Assembly: GCF_003201815.1 (NCBI RefSeq)
Contig: NZ_QJKB01000001.1
Coordinates: forward strand, 1,054,001 to 1,118,000
Source of the DNA: Undibacterium pigrum
Lineage (GTDB): Bacteria; Pseudomonadota; Gammaproteobacteria; Burkholderiales; Burkholderiaceae_D
DNA length: 64,000 bases
Reading direction: 5' to 3'
How positions within the stretch are numbered: the stretch's first letter is position 1; every line of letters begins with the position of its first letter. A model generated the notes under the pieces. That model was given only the letters and a program-made list of their open reading frames with translations, made no database searches and was not told the DNA's origin. Position numbers and translations under genes: made by a program. Positions 1-7,151 of the stretch are shown one piece after another.

Positions 1-170
1 GGCGTGCCCGTGCACTGGCAATGACTGCTGGCTACACGCCATTTGGCAAGGTCATCAAGGGTATGGAAGTGGTTGAAAAAATTAAAGTGGTAGAAACTGG
101 CGAGGCAAAAATGATGCAAAATGTGCCTGTCAAACCAGTTATCATTCAATCCGCTACCTTGTTAAAATAA
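1..170 (+). CDS. Peptidyl-prolyl cis-trans isomerase, PpiA-like (3' end only)
   Basis: Only the last 55 codons lie in the window; the 5' part is cut off by the window edge. The visible reading frame (third base onward) contains the cyclophilin C-terminal pattern: GYTPFGKV, then GMEVVEKI, then the strand NVPVKPVII, and it stops at a TAA. It is followed after 35 bases by ppiB, which has the same motifs. In betaproteobacteria a periplasmic PpiA next to a cytosolic PpiB is common, so a secreted rotamase that helps fold exported proteins is likely. The signal peptide that would prove this is outside the window. Confidence 0.85.
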   Translation, partial: RARALAMTAGYTPFGKVIKGMEVVEKIKVVETGEAKMMQNVPVKPVIIQSATLLK

Positions 171-205
171 ACAAATCTCTAAACTTTTTGAAACGAAAGA
201 CTATC

Positions 206-694
206 ATGGCCGTTATTCTGACCACCAACTTCGGTAACATCAAGATCGAACTGAACGAAGAAAAAGCACCAAAAACTGTTGCCAATTTCCTGGCCTATGT
301 TGAATCTGGTCACTATAACGGCACGATTTTCCATCGCGTCATCGATGGTTTCATGATACAAGGCGGTGGTTTCGAGCCAGGCATGAATCAAAAATCCACT
401 AATGCACCTATCGAAAATGAAGCCAAAAACGGCTTGAAGAATGAGCGTTATGCATTGGCCATGGCCCGCACTGGTGATCCGCACTCTGCTTCTGCACAGT
501 TTTTCATCAACACGAAAAGGAATGACTTCCTTGACTACCCAGGCCAGGATGGTTGGGGTTACTGCGTATTTGGCAAAGTAGTTGAAGGCATGGATGTGGT
601 CGACAAAATCACGGCTGTAAAAACTACCCGTACTGGCATGTTCCAGGATGTACCGGTAGAAAACGTCCTGATCGAAAAAGCAGAAATCGTTTAA
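206..694 (+). CDS. ppiB: Peptidyl-prolyl cis-trans isomerase B (cyclophilin)
   Basis: A 162-residue single-domain cyclophilin, the usual length for cytosolic PpiB. It catalyses cis-trans isomerisation of Xaa-Pro bonds during protein folding. Visible family motifs are [14 protein letters not shown] (catalytic Arg of FHR near residue 38), the active-site QFFIN segment and the [15 protein letters not shown] segment. There is no signal peptide, so it should be cytoplasmic. The ATG chosen here begins [10 protein letters not shown], the normal PpiB N-terminus; an in-frame TTG 18 bases earlier would add six non-conserved residues. It lies in tandem behind the PpiA-type gene and ahead of lpxH. Confidence 0.95.
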   Translation: MAVILTTNFGNIKIELNEEKAPKTVANFLAYVESGHYNGTIFHRVIDGFMIQGGGFEPGMNQKSTNAPIENEAKNGLKNERYALAMARTGDPHSASAQFFINTKRNDFLDYPGQDGWGYCVFGKVVEGMDVVDKITAVKTTRTGMFQDVPVENVLIEKAEIV

Positions 695-724
695 TACTTA
701 TCAGCATATTTATCAGTACAGTCC

Positions 725-1510
725 ATGATCGCAGACCACAACGCGAATCAGACAAAAGCGCAACCTGAACTGGTTGCGCTTTTTGTTTCTGACACGCATT
801 TAAATCCCGGCCTCCCGCTTACCACCGAGGCTTTTTTGCGCTTTCTTGAAAAGCAGGCCATTTCAGCAAAGGCACTTTATTTGCTGGGGGATTTATTTGA
901 ATACTGGGTGGGTGATGACAATATCAACGATGCCTATAATTTACGCATCGTCCAGGCCTTGCGCAAAGTCCATGATCATGGTGTGCAGCTTTACTGGATA
1001 GCAGGTAATCGTGATTTTTTAATTGGCACTGATTTTGCGGCAGCAACTGGCGCAGTCTTGTTGCATGACCCCAGTGTGATCGAACTGGCTGGAAAAAAAG
1101 TGATCATCAGTCATGGTGACGCACAGTGCACCGATGACCATGCCTACATGAAATTCAGGGAGCAAGTCAGGCAGGCAGAATGGCAAAACAACTTCCTGGC
1201 CATGCCACTTGATCAGCGTAAAAAGATTATTGAAGGCTTGCGGACAGAAAGCAAGATGGAACAAAAACAAAAATCCGTCGCCATCATGGATGTCAATGCA
1301 GATGCCATTGCTGCATTATTCTCGCAAACTGGCACCAGCACCATGATACACGGCCACACCCACAGGCCCGCCATCCATGTCAGTAATGACCAGACCAGAT
1401 ATGTATTACCCGACTGGGATTGCGAAGACCCCGATAAGCGTGGCGGCTGGCTGGCCGCCTATAGCGATGGCAGCATTCAGACTTACGACTGGGACGGAAG
1501 CCTGAAATAA
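725..1510 (+). CDS. lpxH: UDP-2,3-diacylglucosamine diphosphatase
   Basis: Lipid A pathway enzyme at the inner membrane that hydrolyses UDP-2,3-diacylglucosamine to lipid X and UMP. It has the calcineurin-like metallophosphoesterase motifs in order: SDTHL (D23, H25), GDLFEYWVGDD (D56), GNRDFL (N95, R96, D97), SHGDAQCTDD and GHTHRP. The 261-residue length is slightly above the family norm because about 16 residues precede the first conserved strand. The ATG used is the only ordinary start in frame before the SDTHL motif. The codons of this N-terminal extension are also a perfect terminator-type hairpin (separate entry), which is odd. Confidence 0.94.
   Translation: MIADHNANQTKAQPELVALFVSDTHLNPGLPLTTEAFLRFLEKQAISAKALYLLGDLFEYWVGDDNINDAYNLRIVQALRKVHDHGVQLYWIAGNRDFLIGTDFAAATGAVLLHDPSVIELAGKKVIISHGDAQCTDDHAYMKFREQVRQAEWQNNFLAMPLDQRKKIIEGLRTESKMEQKQKSVAIMDVNADAIAALFSQTGTSTMIHGHTHRPAIHVSNDQTRYVLPDWDCEDPDKRGGWLAAYSDGSIQTYDWDGSLK
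754..784 (+). terminator. Terminator-type hairpin overlapping the lpxH start
   Basis: A perfect 12-bp stem (AAAAGCGCAACC pairing with GGTTGCGCTTTT) with a 6-base loop TGAACT, and T residues running to base 784. It has every mark of an intrinsic terminator for ppiB, yet it lies inside codons 10-20 of lpxH. It may act as an attenuator that translating ribosomes override. Confidence 0.75.
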
Positions 1511-1530
1511 ATTATTACATCAGTCGCAAT

Positions 1531-2223
1531 TTAAGCATTCACCGTATCTGAACGCAAATGTCCGGCACTGATCGTCAGCACCCGACCACATCGCGCTGCT
1601 ATCGACAAATCATGCGTCACAAGAACCAAGGTAGACCCACGCTCACGGTTCAAAGTGAACATCAGATTGATAATCGCCTCGCCCGTAGCAGCATCCAGGC
1701 TACCAGTAGGTTCATCGGCAAACAACAGTGGCGGCTCAGTGACAAAAGCCCTGGCCAGCGCCACCCTTTGCTGCTCGCCGCCAGATAAGAACTTGGGATA
1801 ATGTCTGAGTCTTGAGCCCAGGCCGACGTGCTCAAGCATTTTTTCTGCTTTCGCACGTGCCTGTTTATCACCACGCAACTCCAGCGGCAGCATGACATTT
1901 TCCAGCGCATTCAAATGCATCAGCAACTGAAAAGACTGGAACACAAAGCCCAGCTTTTCTTTACGGAATTGCGCCCTGCCATCCTCTGTCAAATCGAAAA
2001 TGTCCACTCCATCAAGCAAGACCTTGCCTTCAGTTGGCGTATCCAGGCCAGCCAGTATGCCCAGCAAGGTGGACTTGCCAGAACCAGAGGCACCAACAAT
2101 TGCAAGCGTCTGCCCGGCTTGCGCGGTAAAATCTATGCCATTCAGTATGCTCAACTCGCCCGTTGCATCCGCTACGCGCTTGGTCAGATGCTTTACTTCG
2201 ATTGCCGCTTTATTTGATTCCAT
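1531..2223 (-). CDS. ybbA: ABC transporter ATP-binding protein, YbbA/LolD type
   Basis: A 230-residue ATPase subunit of a MacB/LolCDE-type exporter. Visible motifs: Walker A GASGSGKST (residues 44-52), Q-loop VFQSFQLL (Q96), signature LSGGEQQR (from 146), Walker B LLFADEPTGSLD (166-177) and the switch His in VTHDLS. It is divergent from tesA, as in Escherichia coli, where ybbA is followed by the permease gene ybbP. Here no permease follows; a YbbP-family permease sits about 26 kb away. The start MESNKAAIEV is chosen because the longer version would overlap the tesA start. Confidence 0.88.
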   Translation of the reverse strand: MESNKAAIEVKHLTKRVADATGELSILNGIDFTAQAGQTLAIVGASGSGKSTLLGILAGLDTPTEGKVLLDGVDIFDLTEDGRAQFRKEKLGFVFQSFQLLMHLNALENVMLPLELRGDKQARAKAEKMLEHVGLGSRLRHYPKFLSGGEQQRVALARAFVTEPPLLFADEPTGSLDAATGEAIINLMFTLNRERGSTLVLVTHDLSIAARCGRVLTISAGHLRSDTVNA

Positions 2224-2236
2224 AAGGTCTTTACGT

Positions 2237-2896
2237 ATGCTTTTCACTCAATTGTCAGGTCACGTCAGCAGGCTATCAAAACAAGCCCTGATGTTTGTGA
2301 TGTTTGCTGCATCCATTTTCACTACTTTACCTGCTCATTCTGCATCAAAAACCATCCTTGTGCTCGGTGACAGTTTATCAGCAGAATATGGCCTCGTACG
2401 CGGCAAAGGCTGGGTTGCCTTGCTGGAGCAGAGATTACAGCAAAAAAATATCGCTGCCACGGTCATCAATGCCAGCATCAGTGGCGACACTACCAGTGGC
2501 GGCAAAGCCAGGCTGGCAACCCTGCTGGAAAAACATCATCCAGACGTGCTGATCATAGAACTGGGGGGTAACGATGCCTTGCGTGGTTTACCACTTAAGG
2601 CTTCCGAGGATAATTTCAAGGCCATGATAGAAATGGCAAAGGCACAGCGCAGCAAAGTACTGCTTGCGGGTATGCGCATCCCGCCCAATTATGGCCCCGA
2701 TTATTCTGAACGCTTCTTTTCGCTTTACGAAAAACTGGCCAAGGCAAACAAGACTGCTCTCGTGCCTTTTCTTTTGGAAGGCGTAGCAGAGAAAGATACC
2801 CTGTTTCAGGCTGACCGCATCCACCCGCTTGCAGAGGCCCACCCTGCCATACTCAATAATGTCTGGCCACATTTATTGCCATTATTAGGCAAATAA
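2237..2896 (+). CDS. tesA: Multifunctional acyl-CoA thioesterase I / protease I / lysophospholipase L1
   Basis: A periplasmic SGNH hydrolase of 219 residues. The first 36 residues form a signal peptide ending near AHSA. SGNH blocks are visible: GDSLS (nucleophile Ser46), ISGDTTSGG (block II Gly), GGNDALRG (block III Asn) and DRIHP (block V Asp and His). The family hydrolyses fatty acyl thioesters and lysophospholipids. The ATG chosen lies only 13 bases from the divergent ybbA start, the same tight arrangement as in E. coli. The frame stays open upstream into ybbA, but that part has no signal peptide and is antisense to a good ABC ATPase. Confidence 0.92.
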   Translation: MLFTQLSGHVSRLSKQALMFVMFAASIFTTLPAHSASKTILVLGDSLSAEYGLVRGKGWVALLEQRLQQKNIAATVINASISGDTTSGGKARLATLLEKHHPDVLIIELGGNDALRGLPLKASEDNFKAMIEMAKAQRSKVLLAGMRIPPNYGPDYSERFFSLYEKLAKANKTALVPFLLEGVAEKDTLFQADRIHPLAEAHPAILNNVWPHLLPLLGK

Positions 2897-2924
2897 AATA
2901 CGCACAAAAAAAGAGTAATAAACC

Positions 2925-3995
2925 ATGAAATATCCAGAACTACTCGACTTCCCGGAGGCTTTCAAAAGACGCGCAAAATTTGATGCCATCATCGATGTGC
3001 GCAGCCCGGCAGAATTTGCTGAAGACCATATTGCCCATGCCATCAATTGCCCGGTGCTGGATAATGAAGAACGCATTATCGTAGGCACCATGTACAAGCA
3101 AGTTGGCGCATTTGAAGCCAAGCGCCTGGGCGCAGCCCTGGTAGCAAAGAATATAGGGCGACACATAGAAAACCTGTTCCAGGATAAGCCGCATGACTGG
3201 CGCCCCTTGGTTTATTGCTGGCGTGGCGGCAACCGCAGTGGCGCCATGGCGCATATCATGGCAAAAATAGGCTGGCCGGTAGCGCAATTGAATGGTGGAT
3301 ACAAGGCCTACCGTCATTACGTCAATCAAAGCCTGAGTTCTGAAGCTCAGCAATTTCAATGGCAGGTATTATGTGGCCCAACCGGTAGTGGTAAAAGTCG
3401 CAGCTTGCAGACCCTTGCAAATTTGGGCGCACAAGTCCTGGACCTGGAACAACTGGCGGCCCATAGAGGTTCGGTTTTTGGCGGCATACCTGAATATACG
3501 CAACCATCTCAAAAGCAGTTTGAAAGTCGCATTTTCGAGAAATTGCAAGAATTCAATGCGCAGAAAATTATTTACGTAGAAGCAGAAAGCAAAAAAATTG
3601 GCAGCCTGCGCATACCGGAGAGTCTCATGCATGCCATGCGCGCCTCAGCTTGCCTGCGGCTCACACTTCCAATGGAGAAAAGAGTAGCTTTGCTGACTGA
3701 AGAATATGCTCACTTCATGCGTGATACAGAAAGCCTGAACAGGCAATTGCATTTTTTGACTGCATTGCATGGTAAAGAAAAGATATCACACTGGAGGCAA
3801 CTGGCAGAAGGTGGGGAACTACAGCGTCTGGTACAGGAGTTACTGGAACAACATTACGACCCTGCCTATGACAAATCTATCATAAGAAACTTTGCTGCGT
3901 ATCCCCATGCCGAAACAATAGAGCAAAATGATATTGATGAATCTGACTTCAGGCAAACAGCAAATCGTATATTAAGTCTTACTGAGCGCAAATAA
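2925..3995 (+). CDS. mnmH: tRNA 2-selenouridine/geranyl-2-thiouridine synthase
   Basis: A 356-residue protein with an N-terminal rhodanese domain (residues about 10-135; catalytic Cys98 in YCWRGGNRSG) and a C-terminal P-loop domain (GPTGSGKS, residues 151-158). This order and length match MnmH (SelU/YbbB), which first geranylates and then selenates 2-thiouridine at the wobble position of Lys, Glu and Gln tRNAs using selenophosphate. The start ATG follows 'aagagtaataaacc', a weak ribosome site. No selD or selenocysteine genes are in the window. It converges on ccoS. Identity is confident; whether selenation occurs in this cell depends on selD elsewhere. Confidence 0.94.
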   Translation: MKYPELLDFPEAFKRRAKFDAIIDVRSPAEFAEDHIAHAINCPVLDNEERIIVGTMYKQVGAFEAKRLGAALVAKNIGRHIENLFQDKPHDWRPLVYCWRGGNRSGAMAHIMAKIGWPVAQLNGGYKAYRHYVNQSLSSEAQQFQWQVLCGPTGSGKSRSLQTLANLGAQVLDLEQLAAHRGSVFGGIPEYTQPSQKQFESRIFEKLQEFNAQKIIYVEAESKKIGSLRIPESLMHAMRASACLRLTLPMEKRVALLTEEYAHFMRDTESLNRQLHFLTALHGKEKISHWRQLAEGGELQRLVQELLEQHYDPAYDKSIIRNFAAYPHAETIEQNDIDESDFRQTANRILSLTERK

Positions 3996-4018
3996 GCGAA
4001 CGCGTAAAAAAGAACACC

Positions 4019-4162
4019 TCAACCATCAAGGTCATCAACTATCCTTTGCCCCTGGTCTTCCAGATCATCGAATTGTTTGTGATTGACTGCCCACCAGAAT
4101 ACGGCACCAATGGCAAACACCAGCACCAGACTTAGAGGTATCAATAAATAAAGGATGTCCAT
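4019..4162 (-). CDS. ccoS: cbb3-type cytochrome oxidase assembly protein CcoS
   Basis: A 47-residue membrane protein. It starts MDILYLLIPLSLVLVFAIG, giving one transmembrane helix (about residues 4-24), and continues VFWWAVNHKQFDDLE and DQGQRIVDDL. The FWWA(V)xxxQFDDLExxxxRIL pattern is typical of CcoS, the small partner needed for cofactor insertion into cbb3 oxidase. It begins 16 bases downstream of the ccoI stop, on the same strand, so the two are probably cotranscribed. The oxidase structural genes ccoNOQP do not follow; mnmH converges on it instead. Confidence 0.93.
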   Translation of the reverse strand: MDILYLLIPLSLVLVFAIGAVFWWAVNHKQFDDLEDQGQRIVDDLDG

Positions 4163-4178
4163 AATTTTCTTGTTACCC

Positions 4179-6458
4179 CTATCTCAATCCTGCATCAGAT
4201 TCCGGTATCAGATACGCAGGCTGCTCCAGCAAATATAATCGCAGCGCATTAAGGACCACAATCAACGAACTCAATGACATCCCCAGAGCAGCATGCCAGG
4301 GTTCCAGCAAACCACTCATGGCAGCCGGTATCGCAAATAAATTATATAGTACTGCCCAGGCCAGATTTTCGCGTATCAGCCGGTAAGCTTTGCTGGCAAC
4401 TGTCATTCCAAAGTCCAGATCAAGCAAGCGATTTGACATCAGCAATACATCGCTGCGCGACTGTGAAATGGGAGCGCCCTGCCCCATCGCAACCGACACA
4501 TCAGCCAGTGCCAATACCGGTCCGTCATTCATGCCATCACCAACCATGACCACCGTCGCACCATCTGCCTGCAGCTTTTGCACTATGGCGTATTTACCTG
4601 CGGGACTAAGGCCAGCGTGCGCCGCCTGAATATCACATTGTGCAGCGACTTTATTAACCACATCCTGCCTGTCGCCCGACAGCAGCAATATTTGCTTACC
4701 CTTGTTTTTTAAATTGCTGATAGCGGCAATCGCATCGTCACGCAATACATCATCGAGTGCAAACCAGATCAGGTTGCCATGTTCACTGGCGAGTACGCTC
4801 AGCGTCTGACCTGCAAAATTTGGTGGAATGGGTAAGTCCTGCGCATGCAAGTCACTGGCAAATTCCACGCTACCCAAACGATAGGTTTTACCTTCACATT
4901 CAGCCTCAATGCCACCACCCGGCACTTCCCTGACTTTGCTCAAGCCAGCCACATCTGCCAGCTCATGATTCGATTTTTTTTGCGCCAGATAATCACCAAT
5001 TGCCCTGGCTACCGGATGCGAAGACTGGCAGGCCAGTGCCATGGCAATTGCTTCGCTGGCAGATGCACCTTCACCATGCAGCATTTCCCTGACCTGCAAT
5101 TTACCCATGGTCAGCGTGCCAGTTTTGTCAAAGACTATATGTGTTGCCATTGCCATGGCTTGTATGGCTTTTGATTTTGCCAGCAACACCCCATTTTTAG
5201 CCAGCATGCCTATGGCTGCAGACATGACACCCGGCGTTGCCAGAGACAAGGCACATGGGCAGGTTACGACGATGATACTGATAGCTATCCACAAGGAACG
5301 ACCAGGATCAATTTGCCACCAGACTATGCCGCTGATAAAAGCCAGCACAAGAATAATGATCAGAAAACGGCTGGCATGTTTATCTGCAAGCAAAACCAGA
5401 GGTGGTTTTTCCAGTGATGCAGACTCCATCATGGCTATCAGTGCTGACAGCTGAGTTGCACCGCCCACCTCTTTGGCCTGCATCACCAAAGCACCCTGAA
5501 GATTCACAGCACCCGCCAGCACATTACTGCCCTTGGATTTATTGACAGGTAAAGATTCACCGGTCATCAATGCCTCATCGCAACTGCTATCGCCAGTAAT
5601 GACCACACCATCAGCAGGAATATGCTCACCCGCAGCAACAAGCAAATAATCTCCAGCTTGCAAGCTGGCCACATCTACCGTTTCAGTCGCCACTTGCGGA
5701 TATGCAAGAAAACGTTGCGCCATTGCCGGCGACAATTGCGTCAATATTCTCAATGCAGCGGTCGTGCGTTTTTGTACCCTGGATTCAATCAGCCGCGCAC
5801 CAAGCAACAAGAATACAAACATGATGGCTGAGTCAAAATACACAGCACCACCATGAAACGTTGCCCAGACGCTGGCGAAAAAAGTCAGCAATATGCCGAG
5901 AGAAACTGGCACATCCATGCCTATGTGGCGATTTTTCAAATCACGCCAGGCAGAAGAGAAGAAAGGTGATGCTGAAAAACCGATGACAGGCACGGCAATA
6001 ATCATGCTGGCCAGCTTGAGCAGCTTATCCACATCTGGTGTCAGGTCTCCATCAATTTGCGGTACAGGAACCAGATAAGCAGGAAAGGCATACATCATGA
6101 CTTGCATCATGGCAAAACCAGCCACAAACAAACGCCATAAGGCGCGCTTGTTTTCTTTTTGCTCTAGCTCATCAAGCGATTGACTGGCTGGCAAGGCACC
6201 ATAACCAAGATCAGTAATGGCTGCGAGAATACGCTTGAATGTCAGTGACTGAGTATCCCAGGTGATATCGGCACGATGACTTGCAGGATGGATTTTGAAT
6301 GAAGTAACGCCCGGCAACTGCCTGATACGAAATTCAATTAATTGCACACAGGCGGCGCAGCGCATGCCAGACAAATTCAGTTTTTCAGAAACAAGCTGCT
6401 GATCTATAGAACCAGGGGCAGGCAATGCGTAATGGGGATCCATATCATTAACCGACAA
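4179..6458 (-). CDS. ccoI: Copper-translocating P-type ATPase CcoI/FixI, main part
   Basis: A P1B-type ATPase that supplies copper for assembly of cbb3 cytochrome oxidase. Visible in order: an HMA-type domain with GMRCAAC (C34, C37), about eight transmembrane helices, the actuator loop TGES (about 299-302), the ion-binding CPC motif (400-402), the phosphorylation site DKTGT (444-448), the hinge GDGMNDGP and C-terminal helices. The frame begins at a TTG that overlaps the end of the upstream fragment; the first ATG is five codons later. Full-length CcoI normally carries an extra N-terminal Cys-rich domain in the same chain. Here that domain is encoded just upstream in another frame, so the gene appears to be split by a one-base shift. 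Confidence 0.9.
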   Translation of the reverse strand: MSVNDMDPHYALPAPGSIDQQLVSEKLNLSGMRCAACVQLIEFRIRQLPGVTSFKIHPASHRADITWDTQSLTFKRILAAITDLGYGALPASQSLDELEQKENKRALWRLFVAGFAMMQVMMYAFPAYLVPVPQIDGDLTPDVDKLLKLASMIIAVPVIGFSASPFFSSAWRDLKNRHIGMDVPVSLGILLTFFASVWATFHGGAVYFDSAIMFVFLLLGARLIESRVQKRTTAALRILTQLSPAMAQRFLAYPQVATETVDVASLQAGDYLLVAAGEHIPADGVVITGDSSCDEALMTGESLPVNKSKGSNVLAGAVNLQGALVMQAKEVGGATQLSALIAMMESASLEKPPLVLLADKHASRFLIIILVLAFISGIVWWQIDPGRSLWIAISIIVVTCPCALSLATPGVMSAAIGMLAKNGVLLAKSKAIQAMAMATHIVFDKTGTLTMGKLQVREMLHGEGASASEAIAMALACQSSHPVARAIGDYLAQKKSNHELADVAGLSKVREVPGGGIEAECEGKTYRLGSVEFASDLHAQDLPIPPNFAGQTLSVLASEHGNLIWFALDDVLRDDAIAAISNLKNKGKQILLLSGDRQDVVNKVAAQCDIQAAHAGLSPAGKYAIVQKLQADGATVVMVGDGMNDGPVLALADVSVAMGQGAPISQSRSDVLLMSNRLLDLDFGMTVASKAYRLIRENLAWAVLYNLFAIPAAMSGLLEPWHAALGMSLSSLIVVLNALRLYLLEQPAYLIPESDAGLR

Positions 6459-6690
6459 CAGACTGGCTGGCTTTATTTTTCATATAGTCATTTACCAGAT
6501 TATTTTGCTCAACTGTACGCAGGATGGCGAGACATCCATGACAACAAACTGGCTGTAGCTGACCATTGAACCGGGCTGCCAGTGCATTGCTTTTGCGCAT
6601 TTTTTCACCACAATGAAAACAGTCTGTCTTCTCTCCTGTTTTAAAAGAAAAGAGAACAGATTCAAGAAGTGATGAAAATGCAGAAGCCAT
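6448..6690 (-). CDS. ccoI: N-terminal metal-binding part of CcoI, out of frame with the rest
   Basis: A fragment of about 80 residues with CFHCG (C28, C31 counted from a TTG four codons upstream) and CCHGC (53-57). This is the Cys-rich N-terminal domain found at the front of CcoI/FixI ATPases. It stops 11 bases inside the main ccoI frame. Deleting one A from the A5 run on the minus strand (bases 6476-6480) would join the two frames without a stop and give a protein of about 830 residues, the usual CcoI size. Possible causes are a sequencing indel, a real mutation, slippage, or two separately translated coupled chains. The ATG at 6690 is preferred over the TTG at 6702 only because ATG is more usual. 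Confidence 0.75.
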   Translation of the reverse strand: MASAFSSLLESVLFSFKTGEKTDCFHCGEKMRKSNALAARFNGQLQPVCCHGCLAILRTVEQNNLVNDYMKNKASQSVVG

Positions 6691-6721
6691 GTACTCAAGC
6701 AAGAAGCATATGAAAGAAGTT

Positions 6722-6769
6722 GATTTTGATATTACAGGAAGGAAAATGAAGATACTTGATGCACATCAA
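6722..6769 (-). promoter_or_regulatory. FNR/Anr-type promoter of ccoI
   Basis: A perfect FNR half-site pair, TTGAT-GCAC-ATCAA (bases 6756-6769), reads into ccoI. A TAATAT hexamer on the same strand (6734-6729) lies where the -10 box of a class II FNR promoter should be, with the FNR site centred about 41 bases before the inferred start near 6722. The ccoI start codon is 32 bases (ATG) or 20 bases (TTG) further on. Low-oxygen induction of cbb3 oxidase maturation genes by FNR/Anr is well established. Confidence 0.85.
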
Positions 6770-6792
6770 GTATGACTACAGAAATTCAGACA

Positions 6793-6820
6793 TAAAAAAA
6801 CGGTAGCATTGCACTACCGT
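6793..6820 (-). terminator. Intrinsic terminator of the rluC-sppA operon
   Basis: Read leftward, ACGGTAG pairs with CTACCGT around a 7-base loop and is followed by a run of seven T. The left A-run and right T-rich side make it weakly bidirectional. It ends any transcript from sppA before it can enter the ccoI promoter. Confidence 0.85.
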
Positions 6821-7151
6821 TTCTTTTACTTCATGGATGCTTAAGACTACATTACTGCTACCACTGTTGCTAACTTAGCGAGGAATCCAAGACACCTCAG
6901 ATCCGTAAACCAAACGGATGGGCACTGCACAAATTGTAGATCTATCCACTTCATTAATAACCGGCACACAAGACATTACCGGAGCTCAAATTCAATCCGC
7001 CTAGGATACAAAAAACAATTTTGTATATCGACCTCCTTCTTTTGAACCAGTTACGCCCCTAATATATGCCAACTCATTAACGAGTGAAAGAAAAAAATAA
7101 CTATGTAAGCAGCCAACCAGATTAAGAAAATCAACCAAACAAAATAGCTAA
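6821..7151 (-). other. Long 3' untranslated region after sppA, possible small RNA
   Basis: About 330 bases with no convincing coding frame lie between the sppA stop and its terminator. Two further hairpins are visible: ATACAAAA with TTTTGTAT (7006-7026) and ATCCGT with ACGGAT (6901-6919). On the minus strand a perfect AAGGAGGT occurs at 7038-7031 but leads only to a five-codon TTG frame. The region could be a 3'-UTR-derived RNA. No known RNA family was recognised. Confidence 0.4.

Noticed and set aside
2000-2236. Upstream extension of tesA
   Set aside because: The frame stays open but is antisense to ybbA and would place a non-signal N-terminus ahead of a clear signal peptide.
7031-7038. ACCTCCTT on the plus strand, like the 3' end of 16S rRNA
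   Set aside because: The conserved rRNA bases before it are absent, so it is not an rRNA fragment; it is simply a Shine-Dalgarno-like octamer on the minus strand.
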